Shown here one piece after another: positions 1 to 11,246 of a DNA stretch of 64,000 nucleotides. Both the position numbers and the translations under genes were made by a program. The notes beneath the pieces are model-generated. The model was not told the DNA's origin and ran no database searches. It worked only from the letters and a program-made list of their open reading frames with translations. This DNA is from Rhipicephalus microplus (Eukaryota; Arthropoda; Arachnida; Ixodida; Ixodidae). The DNA is taken from positions 285,436,776 to 285,500,775 of the forward strand of contig NC_134710.1 of NCBI RefSeq assembly GCF_043290135.1, in the 5' to 3' direction. Each line of letters opens with the position of its first letter. Position 1 is the first letter of the stretch.

Positions 1-483
<483 letters not shown>

Positions 484-734
484 TGTTTGGATGCACCTAA
501 TATTTCAAGCAAAAATGTGTAAAGATCCTCAAAAATAAGCAAAACGTTATGTCACAAGTGCTTTTTCGTAGCCTCAAGTATCTTGAGGTGGTTAAAGACA
601 TCATTTGAGACAGTAATGAACAAGGGTAAATTATTTATATTTTAATTGTTAGAATTATGCGGTTATGTCAGAAGCAAAAATTGAAGTTCTTCCAAAGAAA
701 ATTGCATTGCAGCAAGAACAGATAAAAAAAAAAA

Positions 735-1570
735 AACGCCAGGCCTGTGCGGAAGTCGCACCACAGTCACAGCGAAGGCTAGAAGGGCCTTATTTTTCTT
801 CTTCTTCTTCTTCTTCTTTTTTTCTCTTCATCTCATGGCTCTTACCCAATGCAGAGGATTGGTCGAGTGTTAGGTGAATTTGCTTTTTTTTTTTGTTTCT
901 TCGCAATACTACTCGTATATGTTAGGGATATGTTTCACAACAAATAATTACTAAATAATAATATTTTTGTAAACACTCATTGTGCAAATGCTGCAAGTAA
1001 ATATGCTGGATGCCCACTATGGCATTTATAATAATAATAATTTCTTGGTAATGAGCTGGCATTCGCCATGCTATCCTTTGTCATCTTTCTAAGAAGCAAG
1101 GTATCCGCTAAACAATTGCAAGAAATTTTGTGCCAATTGTTCATGCAGTGGCTGACGTTGATGGGGAATTATGCCTGAAGTGGGTATGCGCCACAGTTAA
1201 TAGGCGATCAAGAACAAGCTTTTGCAATGAGTGGGAGCATCGGACGATCCACTCGTTACGCTATTTGCATTGAGTGACGCCTGTTTAGTATTTTGCTGCT
1301 CTAAAACGTTCTACTAATCATATTACCGCGATTCCTTTCCTGACATCAAGCCTGCCTAAGGCAAATTTGCGACCAAGGCAAGAGCACCACGGTGGCTCAG
1401 TGGTAGAATACAGGGCTGGCACGCAGCGGACAGGAGTTCGAGTCCCACTGTGCACTTGGTACCATGTTTTTTTTCTGATTTCGTGCGACAGTGGTTACGG
1501 AGACCAGTGGCAGCGGCGGACTACTACGGCTACCACGCGTGATCTCATAACAGCTTTCGCTGCGAAAGCG
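735..1570 (+). repeat. tRNA-containing dispersed repeat, copy 1
   Basis: Paralogue of 3439-4366 in the same orientation. Shared blocks include the start (cgccaggcctg, then cacagtcacagcgaaggctaga), a middle part (gccaattgttcatgcag) and the tRNA-like part followed by cagtggttacgg. Copy 1 carries extra TTC-rich sequence at about 790-990. It lacks the SINE found in copy 2, so it serves as a natural empty site. I know of no protein function. Confidence 0.75.
1384..1453 (+). repeat. tRNA-Gly-like SINE head
   Basis: The A-box-like stretch ggctcagtggtagaa and the B-box-like stretch gagttcgagtccc are spaced as in a tRNA gene and resemble glycine tRNA. The acceptor ends do not pair well and the segment is embedded in the longer repeat, so I call it a tRNA-derived Pol III promoter and not a functional tRNA gene. 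Confidence 0.65.
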
Positions 1571-2019
1571 AATGCAAACAACGAGAACCGCGTACTAATC
1601 GACCGCATCATATATAGGCGCGTAGCGGCAGGCGCCGAAGACTGCTTTCCCTGCATGACGTCTACCAGATCTTCTACAGGCGACGCCACTGCAACATCTT
1701 TGGCCTAACAAGCGCAGCGTAAAGAAGAGCCGCTTTGTCGTGTGTGGCATGCATTTCCAGTGCATTGTGAAACACACTATGGTCTTTTTGATTATGTATT
1801 TACGTAATTTCTACTAAAAGAACACACCACGCAGTAAAAATATATTGGTTTCGTGCCTCAGGCATGCGTAATTTTTGTTTTTGGACGGACAATGTTCCCA
1901 AGTATGAATGCCGCAACCAGTTCAAGATGTCTGGACACCCAGCAACAGCTTAAACTTCAGCCCGATGGCTCGATTGTGTAGACATGTAGTAGACGCTCAA
2001 AACTTGTCAGGACGCATCT

Positions 2020-2180
2020 GGGTAGTGCAGGCCCTCGGGACAGCTGTATGCTCTCCCATAGTAGAGTACCAAGTACTCTAAATCGTTAACCCTTTTTTCT
2101 AAACACAGGACGTATCTGGGACGACGAAATTCTCTCCCATAGTAGAGTACCAAGTACTCAAAATTATTAATCAACTTTTT
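2020..2180. repeat. Tandem pair, about 81-bp period
   Basis: The block beginning ctctcccatagtagagtacc occurs at 2051 and again at 2132, each time followed by aagtactc and preceded by a variant of gacg(c/t)atctggg. This is two units only. The rest of 1571-2339 shows nothing recognisable. Confidence 0.75.
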
Positions 2181-2339
2181 TTAACACACATAAATGTCGA
2201 CAATGGTTAACAGTGGTTACAGTGAGTGCTCTGCTGTATCCCGAAGGTCGCGATTTGTATTCCGGCCTTGACAATTGCAAATTTCCTGGTGGAGAAAGAA
2301 TAAACGCCCGTGTACTATGTGGTATCAGTGCATTATATA

Positions 2340-3321
2340 CCGGTGTTACACGGGCACTTTTAATCGCGATCAGGGCGATCGGGATAAATTTTCTTGATCG
2401 TGATCAACTTTATGACCGCTGCTACATGACTCAAGCTAATACGGTTTGAGCTTGGGTCAGATGAAATGCCCCACGTGGCATTTGCGCGCCGTAAATCATG
2501 CCACTGACAAACCTCAGCGCGCGGTATATATTTAGAGCCCTTTATTACCAATGTTATTTATGCAAGAACCACTCGACCGTCAAAAACTTTGCACGGCACT
2601 ACAATAGTAATTTCATAAATATATCATTCCATAAAATTTTCCTAGTATTTACCTGCATTGCTGTGTGAGATTCTTCGTTTTTATTTCTGATGGCCCCCGC
2701 TCTTAGCCGTGTTGTCGCAGCAAAGCGCAAATCTCGTTGTACGCGCCAGTGTTTCACTTCTAGAGCCTCAAGTCTGTTTCAGTCGCTTCTGCCAACGGTC
2801 ACTATCTCTAAGGATCTCTTCATTGTACCACGAAGTGTGCGTACTTCGCGATGTAGTCGAAAGGCTTGCAACACTCATAATCGGTTTGCTTCGAGGGGCT
2901 CCACCAGCTCCGACGGGGCTAGAGTTGAACTAAGCGCAGAAGGCAACGGTCGACTGCTTCTCGTCTGCTTCTCCAGTAACTACATGCGGTCGATGCGAAT
3001 CCTAAAATATGCAATACTTCAGATATTGCTCCAATTTCAACAGTTTATATTTCCTTTTGTATGAACATCTAGCTGCTTTAAAGTTTTTTTAATTACCTAT
3101 ACTCGATTTTCTTGTTTACTGTGCTTTCAACAACCTTGGCTAGGGGATGAAGACGACCGCAAAATCGCGATCTCGGCAGATCACGATGATCGGATCGCGA
3201 AAGCCTTGATCTAATTCACACCTGATCGTGGTTAAAAGTGACCGTGTAGCAGCACCTAATCAGGATTGTGGTTGATCTGGATTGACACTGATCGCGATTG
3301 AAAGTGTCCGTGTAACACCGG
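2340..3321. mobile_element. Non-autonomous DNA transposon with 33-bp TIRs
   Basis: The ends are inverted copies: ccggtgttacacgg at 2340 and its complement ending at 3321. They match at 31 of 33 positions by hand count, extending through a cactttYaatcgcgatca segment. A TA dinucleotide flanks both ends and may be the target duplication. A diverged copy of the terminus lies inside the right end (about 3223-3256), and both ends are rich in GATC/CGATCG motifs. No transposase is recognisable inside. The superfamily is uncertain; TA duplication would fit Tc1/mariner-like insertion. Confidence 0.75.
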
Positions 3322-3844
3322 TATTAAAAGGCACCGGACGGTCGATATTCACGGAGCCCTCGACGACAGTGTTCCTCATAATGAAACAAAGTGACTTTTA
3401 ACTTCATTTTGCTTGTACAAACATTGTAGTGTGAAGCTAAATAAAACGCCAGGCCTGCGCGGAAGGTGCAGCACAGTCACAGCGAAGGCTAGAAGAGCGG
3501 TCTCGGAGCCTTTATAAACATTCGATGGGTAACTGCTGCTAGCACACTTGCTGGGTACCCACTACGGCATTAATAATAATAATTTCGGGGTAGTAGGCCA
3601 GCATTCGCTATGGTATTTATCGTCATTCTTCTGAGAAGCGTTGTATCCGCTAAACACTTGCAAGGAATTTTGTGCCAATTGTTCATGCAGCGGCTGACGA
3701 CGATGAGAAATTATGCCCGAAGTGGGTATGTGCCACAGTTAATAGGGGAACAAGGACAAGCTTTTGTAATGGGTTGGAGCATTTGATGACCCACTCGTTA
3801 CGCTATTCATATCGTGCGACGCCTCGTTGTTCTTTTGCCGTTCT

Positions 3845-4087
3845 GATTGATTGATTGATATCTGAGGTTTAACGTCCCAAAACCAATATATGATTATGAG
3901 AGACGCCGTAATGGAGGTCTCCGGAAATTTGGACCACCTGGGGTTCTTTAACCTGCACCCAAATCTGAGCACACAGGCCTACAACTCTTCTGTCCCCATC
4001 GGAAGTGCAGCCACCACAGCCGGGATTCGATCTCGCGACCTGCAGGTCAGCAGCCGAGTACCTCAGCCACTAGACCACCACGGCGTT
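3845..4087 (-). mobile_element. Ruka-type SINE, full length, nested
   Basis: Read on the minus strand, it has a tRNA-like head (ctagtggctgagg), the conserved body (cagatttgggtgca, ccaggtggtcc, ggcgtctctcataatcat) and a (CAAT)n tail. It is flanked by a 16-bp target duplication, gttcttttgccgttct (3829-3844) against gctcttttgccgttct (4088-4103), one mismatch. The paralogous repeat at 735-1570 lacks it. This is a Pol III-type SINE presumably mobilised by LINE machinery. Confidence 0.93.
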
Positions 4088-4183
4088 GCTCTTTTGCCGT
4101 TCTAAATCGCTTTATTATTCATATTAACGCGATACCATTCCCGAAATCAAGCCAGCCTAAGGCAAGTTTGCTAACAAGTCACG

Positions 4184-4255
4184 AGCACCGGCGTCGCTCA
4201 GTGGTAGAATACTGTGCTGACACGCAGCGTACACGGGTTTGAGCGCCACTCTGTC
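4184..4255 (+). repeat. tRNA-Gly-like SINE head, second copy
   Basis: The A-box region cgctcagtggtagaa and the degenerate B-box gggtttgagcgcc match the head at 1384-1453 in arrangement. It is part of repeat copy 2 and not a functional tRNA. Confidence 0.6.
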
Positions 4256-4730
4256 CTTGCTAACAGGTTTTTTTGTGATAGTGGTTACGGACACCACCGG
4301 CGGTGGACAACTACGTCGTCGCGTGTGACCCGAGTTTTGATATCACAACCCTTTTTGCTGTAAAAATATGGCTAAGAGTTCAATCATAATTTCATTCTCG
4401 TCGATTTAGTGCCTTCGGCTGCGCCATGCTTAAACCTTCTTTTTTTCTCTTTTTTGTTTTTCGGAGTGGGTTTTTTTTTTTTACCTGAAACCTGAATACA
4501 AACATGGCCCAATGGACTTCTATTACTGTATTGTATAATATTCACCAACTTGCTGATCAGCGCCATATTTCTCAGGTATCCCCCTTTATATTGGTTGAAA
4601 AAACAATACGTCTCCTATAATCAGTGCGACACCCGTATATGGTTGAGCGTGAAGCCCTCTTGCAAGTACAATAATATTGCCAGCACGAAACGTCTTCAAC
4701 AAACATAATATTTTAATCGTGATTAGATAG

Positions 4731-4966
4731 CCCTGCCGAGATGGTGTAGTGGCTAAGGTACTCAGATGCTGGCCCGCCGGTCGCGAGATTGAATCCCTGC
4801 TGTGGCGGCTGCATTCTCGGTGGAGGCAAAGGTGATGTAGGCCCGTGTGCTTAGATTTGCACAGAACCCCAGGTGGTCGAAATTTCCGGAGCTCTCCACT
4901 ACGGCGTCTTTCATAATCATATGGCAGTTTTGGGACTTAGTGACATTAAATCCCACATATCAATCA
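4731..4966 (+). mobile_element. Ruka-type SINE, full length, diverged
   Basis: Head: gtagtggctaaggta, with B-box gcgagattgaatccc. The body contains ggcccgtgtgctta and ccaggtggtcgaaatttcc, and the tail is atcaatcaatc. It is flanked by 15-bp duplications, atcgtgattagatag (4716-4730) and atcttgattaggtag (4967-4981), two mismatches. An extra gtgacat lies near the 3' end relative to other copies here. Confidence 0.92.
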
Positions 4967-5122
4967 ATCTTGATTAGGTAGACGCCAGCGATTGTTTTTT
5001 TTTTTAAATTTTGAAGAGCAGAACAAATACCAGAGGTCGTGGCCGCGACTATTAATTGGAAAGCTTCGCCATCCGCAAAGAACCCGTGAGAGTGACGGAA
5101 TTACGGATGTTGGCTTTGCCCG

Positions 5123-5475
<353 letters not shown>

Positions 5476-5512
5476 TTCACGAAGACTAACTGGCCCATTG
5501 AATTATTACTCC

Positions 5513-5515
<3 letters not shown>

Positions 5516-5591
<76 letters not shown>
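5516..5591. repeat. (TA)n tract
   Basis: About 76 bp of TA dinucleotides, 40 bp beyond the right arm of the palindrome. Confidence 0.97.
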
Positions 5592-5595
<4 letters not shown>

Positions 5596-6570
5596 ATGAA
5601 ATCGGGAAATGAGCAAACAAGAAGTGAGAAGTTCACAACGTGGGATTCGTAACTTAGCAGGCAGCACTGTTTGTTTTTCACGCCACCAGTGATACGACCC
5701 CTCACACCACTATACATCAGCCTATTCTTGCAAGTTTATAAATGACTTTTAAAAGCAAATTTCATCATTCAGCTTCGAGCTTATGGCTTCACTGAAGCAC
5801 GTCTGTCTTGAAGGTCTTTGTTATCCTTATTGCCCCTTTAAAGGTGCAGCAAACGAGACGCTAAGATTCAGTTGTTATTCAAGCTCAGAAAGACGCGGTA
5901 TTCCTTTTGGTCACTGACACGCGCTGTATAGCCGACGCTCCGGTTTCCAACGCTGCCGGGCTGTTACATTTTTCAAAGATTCTGGAAGATATGTGTGTGT
6001 TTTTTGGAATCCCACATCACAGCCGAGAATCACATTGCATGTATCATGTCAGTCAGCCAGCCAGTAAGCCTTTCTTTTTTTCTTGTTTATTCTTTTCTAT
6101 CTTTCTAACTTATGCTCCAGTGTCTACATTCGATTCGACATGTGTGAGCGCGCGTGCACTGGCAGCTTTCGAAATGTTTCATTTAACCAAGTGGGTCAAG
6201 CTGAATATAACAATACGCGAAAACTGTTACAGTCACGGGAAATATTCTTTGTTCGTTTTAGAAGCAAAACAGCTCTTCGACTAGCCTGTGTAACGTGGTC
6301 CCTCCGTACACCTTTACTGCGCATGCTCGCGTCTCATGCCAGCCCAGGACTACACCCAGAAAACAGCGCTCCCCTCCCCCTTTCTCGCCTCGCAAAGTCG
6401 CATGGACTGTCAGAATGTTCTATTTCCTTTCAATTCGTCTGAAATAGTGTGTGTTTCTCCTACGGAGTGCTGTCAAAATATTTTAAAGCCTGCATCCTTG
6501 TGCTTGCAGAAGTGTGAGTTCTGTTTTTCTTACGGGCCTGAACGTCACCAAGAAAATATGCTATAATATT
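5592..6570. other. Unassigned sequence
   Basis: Frames of up to about 125 codons occur (for example 5907-6284), but they are low-complexity and show no domain I recognise. No repeat family identified. Confidence 0.4.
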
Positions 6571-6571
6571 T

Positions 6572-6790
6572 ATTATTTATTATTTATTTACAGGTACTGC
6601 AATCACCATTCGGTGATTTTAGCATGGTGCTACATGAAGTCAGTCATGAGCAAAACGGCAAGTACAAGGGTATATAATAAATACAGGCTATACCGTGTGT
6701 ATAAGGCAGATAGGAAATTCCACGGCCAAGAAGATACAATAGGATACAAGAAAGTGCAATAAAAACTGAAGAATACCACATTTATACAAT
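6572..6790 (-). repeat. LINE 3'-end fragment (CR1/Jockey-like)
   Basis: On the minus strand a short perfect hairpin (aatcacc-attc-ggtgatt, 6601-6618) is followed by a gcagtacctg stretch and an (AAT/AAAT)n tail at 6572-6590. The intact CR1-type element at 24697-26640 ends the same way: hairpin, gcagta, then (AAAT)n. Upstream sequence is too diverged to assign. Confidence 0.5.
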
Positions 6791-7769
6791 AAGTAATATG
6801 ATTAAGTTTGTCAGAGCGCTTTCTAATTATAATGAAAACATTGCCAATTAGCAAGTAGGGTGCTGAAAAAATCGCAATAATTACTTTATTCCACTCTAGT
6901 ATAGTGGCCTATAGTAAGGTCGGGTATATAGCCATAGCCCAAACTGCCACTCATTCGAGTACCCGGGCACGCGCAATCCAATGGCAGAGAGCTGTCTAGT
7001 GCGGCACGAGGAGAAACGCTATTTGATATTTGTTCAAGGTCGACTTTAAAGCTGATGAATGCATGGTGACCACGACCTCTTGCAGGCCAGATCAAAATCC
7101 AAGTGCACTCTCGTTCGCTACTCTAGCTTTAATTTGGCGCGCTTGTACGCGGAAAACACGAGCGGCATGCACAGAAGTTTCATTTTCTTTTGTTTGTTCG
7201 TTTGTTTATCTGTTTTTGGTTTGTTTGTTTGTTTGCCAGCGTAAGCCTGTTGTGCTTTACATAAGTTGGGAACATAAAGTGAGTTATTTTGGATGTACGC
7301 CGGGAAAGCAAACATGGCAGGCTGCGCTGTATTGGGCATCACGTTCGCTTAGAGTGCTCGTATAGCTGGCAGCAACCTACTTTCGAAGTGTACTTTCTCT
7401 TTCTGGCATTTTTTCGTACTCGAACTTGCCATGGAATTTCATGAAATTTAAATAGGAAACAAAAAAAACGTGAAGACAGCGCAGTAGATTTTTTCCCGTC
7501 TGTCTGCGAACTGAAGCATGGTCGTGAAACAGCATGTAAATAATCAAGTGACGAGTATGATAAAAAAAGGGCTTGTAACTGAGTTTTGAACGGAACTATT
7601 GAACATGCACAGATAGAAACATTGCCTCTGTACTGCAGAGTAATCATTAATGCAGTGATCTCGTGGGAATGGTTCCCAAATGGATCGGCTGGCCAGAGGT
7701 GACGGCAAAGCGAGGGTGCTTCTTCCAAAAATAACATAAAATTGAAGTCCGTACGAGCAAAGTCTGTGT
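6791..7769. other. Unassigned sequence with GTTT-rich tract
   Basis: It holds an imperfect (GTTT)n microsatellite at about 7188-7241. Otherwise there is no recognisable gene or repeat. Confidence 0.4.
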
Positions 7770-8000
7770 ACACTTTGGTCTTAAAGGGCCACTTACCAGG
7801 CTTGACAATTTTGAGCTGACAAACCCGATGCGTAGATGAGGCGTTCATGATCACGTCTGCCAAAGTTTGCAACGATACGCGCTGCGGAAAGGAGTCAAAT
7901 TTCAAGATGAACGCTGCTCCCCCTTCGTTTTGTGGGCGCGCTCCTAGAGAATGAAAGCATGACGTGCGCGTAAGAATGGCCTTACGTACATGACAATGCA
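7770..8000. repeat. Possible dispersed repeat
   Basis: The sequence around taaagggccacttaccagg ... gctgacaaacccgatgcgtag resembles, from memory, a segment often seen in tick genomic DNA. There is no second copy in this window to confirm it. The minus-strand frame 7339-8013 across it has no recognised domain. Confidence 0.3.
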
Positions 8001-8056
8001 GTGCGTTGGTCATCTACGTAGACAACTGTGTTCTGACGTTGTCAACAGTATACCAC

Positions 8057-8102
8057 GTGAGTGAGTGAGTGAGTGAGTGAGTGAGTGAGTGAGTGAGTGA
8101 GT
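8057..8102 (-). repeat. (GTGA)n, 3' tail of LINE1
   Basis: About 11 GTGA units that read as (TCAC)n on the minus strand. They lie immediately after a ggacaaaataaagttg stretch typical of a LINE 3' end, so the microsatellite is probably the element's reverse-transcribed tail. Confidence 0.75.
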
Positions 8103-8200
8103 CAACTTTATTTTGTCCGGCAAAACACGACAGAACGCGCACCTGGCGGATCCCACGACGGAACCGACAGGTCTTGCCTGCCGGCTCGATCACGGGCACG

Positions 8201-8557
8201 CTATAGACAGATTTTATCTTCGAAGACGGGACTTTGCAGGAGAGTGTCCCACTTTTCCTTGTAGAACGTCGGGCCCAGCGACCCGCACTCCCAAAGCATG
8301 TGAGGCAAGGTAGCAACCTCGCCACAAGCCACGTAAGAAATATTTGTGTAAATTTCCGGATAGATACTTTTAAAGAACGCAGGATTAGGGTCAGAGTTGG
8401 TTTGCAGGAGTCTGAGCGTGACCGCCTGCGCTCTGTTTAGCTTGGTACGAGGTGACGGGAAGGGCCTTTTCTCTAAATAAAATAATTTTGTCATCTCAAT
8501 GTGCTTGCTAGGAGTGTCCCTGTGTCAAGGAGGCAAGTCACCCGATCCGAGGGCAGC
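8201..8557 (-). pseudogene. LINE1 ORF2 C-terminus
   Basis: An open frame of about 97 codons from 8494 (start MTKLFYLEKRPF) contains KLNRAQAVTLRLLQT and a C-x2-G ... LPHMLWECG motif. Tick RNase-H LINEs carry a zinc-binding-like segment of this kind just before the ORF2 stop. The same frame can be followed upstream as far as about 8520, next to the solo LTR. It is cut off from the RNase H portion by that insertion and by unassigned sequence at 9146-9329. Confidence 0.7.
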
Positions 8558-8561
8558 GTGG

Positions 8562-9141
8562 TGTTAAGGGTAGCTGGCACCCCGCCGTGGTCCTGCCTGC
8601 CACTGAGGGGGCGCGTTAAAAGAGATAGAATGAAGGTTTATTTACATGATAGATCAAAGATAGGAACTGTACAGGGATCCAGAAGGTCCCGCGTTATGTG
8701 CAGCAGAGATTCAGTTCATGATTCAGCTCATGATTCCTCTTTTATTTACAAAAATGCTTCGGCTTTTATAGCCCACCGTCCCCTTACACGAAGGTTCGAA
8801 GAAGGCGGTGAACACTCTCAAGACAAATCAGGTGAAGAAGTCTCAATGGTCCACCCACCAGAAAGGGTGAAGATATCGCACCACTCGGCTAGGCAAAGCA
8901 GTCCAATGGTAGCACGAGCACACCACAAAATGACGCACCCGGCCCCTGCTTTGAAGGCACCGCAGGGTGAGGAGGTAGAGTCCGGAGAGTGAAGGTTGAG
9001 CTCCTCCGGGGAGATGGCCACCGACCCGAACGTCAGCTTTTTCGATGCGTTCCAGCGCTTCCGGGCTATCGGTGCGTTGCGATGGCCTGGTGTAGATGAC
9101 AAAAGCCAAGTCGAGAGGTGGACTTCATAAGACCAGCCACA
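8562..9141 (-). mobile_element. Probable solo LTR nested in LINE1
   Basis: 580 bp bounded by tgttaag and gccaca, so TGT...ACA on both strands, with GTGG directly repeated at 8558-8561 and 9142-9145. On the minus strand a TATA box (ctataaaagcc, about 8764-8774) is followed by AATAAA signals, including one within gtaaataaacc at about 8636-8646. That is the expected promoter and poly(A) order of an LTR. No internal region or second LTR adjoins it. The 4-bp duplication is short enough to be coincidental. The flanking segment 9146-9329 is not explained. Confidence 0.55.
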
Positions 9142-9329
9142 GTGGTTTCATCCCACGCTGTGCGAGCCCGTTCAATAAAAGGCTTGTCTCGTGAAGCTTT
9201 CGTTGAGACCCGACTGCTTCCTGGAACATCTACACGACAGCGTCTTGCAGACTGGGCGCCGATGGGGTACAAAGCATCCCTAGCAGACCGGCTTACGCAC
9301 AATGGTGTATTCCCAGGTGAACTGCCGGG

Positions 9330-9889
9330 TCAAACGTAACAGCGGTGAGTAAAGCCACGTGCAGCCTCGTGGGCAGACTCGTTAAGGCTCAGAGAAACCC
9401 CCTCGATTGCCCCGACGTGAGCAGGGAACCATAAGATGTTGTGTGTGGCGCTGTCACTGTTTCTGGCACCTTTAAGAATATGAACTACTTGCCGTCCTAC
9501 CCGGCCGTTCTGAAATGCCCTGATGGCTGCTTTGGAGTCGCTATTCACACTGTCTCTGCGACCGTCTTGCATGGTGAGTGCAAAGGCCACTTGCTCGACC
9601 ACCAAAAAAGCCTTACCATTTTGGTACTCGGAGGCATCAACGAAGCTTGCCTCGATGTTGTTCTTGAAAATTTGCTGAATTTGCCACTTTTGCCTTGCGA
9701 CGACCTGCGTTGTGCACTGGATGGACATTCCGGGGCAGTGGAGCAACGATGAGTTTCTCCCTCATTTGTCTCGGTAATTGTGTGTTGTTGGCTAAAGTCT
9801 TGGCAGTAGTGAGTCCAAGTTCTTCTAGTATCAGCCTTCTGGCCAGCGTGGTAGAGAGCCGAGATAACTGAGCCCATTCCTAAGCCTCG
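9330..9889 (-). pseudogene. LINE1 ORF2 RNase H domain
   Basis: The frame 9746-9330 (138 codons) shows the RNase H signatures in order: FVDAS, an acidic helix (VVEQVAFAL), VNSDSKAAI and LWFPAHVG...NESAHEAARG. This domain removes RNA from RNA/DNA hybrids during target-primed reverse transcription. Upstream, 9889-9747 continues in other frames towards the RT connection region and stops at the LTR-A target duplication (9890-9894). Its continuation lies beyond LTR-A, at 14949 onward. Confidence 0.8.
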
Positions 9890-10083
9890 GCTATTGTCAC
9901 AGAAGGAGCGCTCAAAAAGGGCGCGCTGCCGAATTCCCGCGACGAAACGCCGGAGTGACGCCGCGAGGTAAAAAGAAAAAGAGAAAAAAGAAAACAAGCT
10001 CCCCGGGCACGCTCCCTCTCCTCTCGGAAGCGTGGCTTCGCCGACGAACCTCCTCACCCCACATCGGTGGCCCAGCAAACACT

Positions 10084-10098
10084 AGAAATTTCTAGAAG
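10084..10098. promoter_or_regulatory. Heat-shock-element-like motif, 5' LTR
   Basis: agaaatttctagaag is three contiguous alternating nGAAn units (aGAAa, tTTCt, aGAAg), an exact match to the metazoan HSF-binding consensus. It lies about 130 bp upstream of the TATA-like box. The identical motif is in the 3' LTR at 13984-13998. Binding is inferred, not shown. Confidence 0.55.
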
Positions 10099-10228
10099 GA
10101 AAGAGGCATGGTGGTGCCGGGTTGAGTCACCCGTCGGGGATGGCCCTCGTATCGTCTCGACCTTTCCCCAGCCTTCGCTGCGCATCGCGCCGACGAAATG
10201 ATAACTTTCTGGAATCTCGCGCGGAAGG

Positions 10229-10235
10229 TATTTAA
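10229..10235 (+). promoter_or_regulatory. TATA-like box, 5' LTR
   Basis: tatttaa within ggtatttaatcgagcag, downstream of the HSE-like motif and upstream of a purine-rich stretch. It has the expected place for the U3/R boundary. The counterpart in the 3' LTR is at 14129-14135. Confidence 0.55.
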
Positions 10236-11050
10236 TCGAGCAGCCGAGATGAGAGTTCAGGAGAAGACGGAAGTTAGCGCCAGAGCGCGTGGGGATTCCA
10301 CCGTGTAGTCGGCGAAGGTTTTGTTCGTAGAGACAAAGCAGGAGAAGAAGATGATTTTCACCTGAGGGGTGACGACTCGAGCTACAGGCAAGAGTGTGTG
10401 TTTACCGCTATCGAGCGAAGACGCGTTGCAACAGCTCCGTGTGTGAAGCCGACGTGTTTCCGGCGAAGAAGTTTGAAGCTTGGAGAGTGGCCAATTGAAG
10501 ACGTGAGGTTTCCTGGAAGAGAAACTTCGGCGAAGTTTCCTGGAAGAGAAACTTCGAGGGCCGCGGAACGACAACAACGCTGGACTTTGAGTGAGTGATT
10601 CTCGAAAGAGTATCATTCAGTCTTCTGTTCCAAGAACTTTGGACTGAAAAGCTTTTCTATCTTTTTAGTCTTTAAGTGTCTTGGTTGTTCAGTGCATGCG
10701 ACTGCATTGTAGTGTGTATTGTTGTCTGTGTTCGTTGTTTCGATTGTGGCTGATTGTACTGTGTAGTACGTTGTTAGATTGGTGACATATTGTATGCAAC
10801 TATTGTGGAGTGTGCATTCTTGTGTATTGTTTTCGATCTGCCATTATTGAGAATATAATTTTGTTTGTCTATCAACTCTCGGCTCTGACTTGTTCTTTGG
10901 GCCACAGCCGGCGTCCGCTTGCGCGCCAAAAAGGACCACTTCTAAATTGTCCACGCTTTCCTGATGCGGTTCGGGGGCCCGATATTTCGGCCCTTGGAAT
11001 TAGCCCGGCGATCGCCTCCCTAATTAACGGGACCTGTGTGACAAATAATC

Positions 11051-11068
11051 TGGCGTCCGCGACGAGGA
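11051..11068 (+). other. Primer-binding site of LTR-A
   Basis: tggcgtccgcgacgagga starts 7 bases after the LTR end. The leading TGG is what a tRNA 3'-CCA would pair with. I cannot name the tRNA without a tRNA set. Confidence 0.65.
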
Positions 11069-11246
11069 CCTTTTGATGCACAGTGTGTCCAAAGTAGTGA
11101 GAAAGAGCCTCGAGTTGTGTATGGTGCTATCGGAACAATTTTGTGTGTTGTTAAGTGTTCTCGTTAACGAGTGCAGGGGAGTGTTCCAATAGACTGATTT
11201 AGGCAGATACTTTTTACACGCGGCAAGACTTTATTTGCGAGACACC

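Larger units (their letters stand above)
3439..4366 (+). repeat. tRNA-containing dispersed repeat, copy 2
   Basis: Paralogue of 735-1570, interrupted by a minus-strand SINE at 3845-4087. The blocks in order are cgccaggcctgcgcgg, cacagtcacagcgaaggctaga, gccaattgttcatgcag and the tRNA-like segment at 4184. It ends near a gctgtaaaa run. The two copies flank the TIR transposon at 2340-3321. Confidence 0.75.
9895..11043 (+). repeat. 5' LTR of LTR-A
   Basis: Begins tgtcacag and ends cctgtgtgaca. It holds a heat-shock-element-like motif (10084-10098), a TATA-like tatttaa (10229-10235) and a 22-bp unit starting gtttcctgg repeated at 10508 and 10535. By hand count it differs from the 3' LTR at 31 of 1,149 positions with no indels, concentrated at the two ends. 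Confidence 0.95.

Noticed and set aside
1384..1453. Possible tRNA-Gly gene
   Set aside because: The acceptor stem does not close, and a second copy lies in the same longer repeat at 4184-4255.
8818..9302. Minus-strand frames of 78-94 codons as small genes
   Set aside because: They lie mainly within the probable solo LTR and show no protein motif.
9545..10078. 177-codon minus-strand frame
   Set aside because: It spans the LTR-A/LINE1 boundary, so it is a chance fusion of antisense LTR and an out-of-frame RNase H region.
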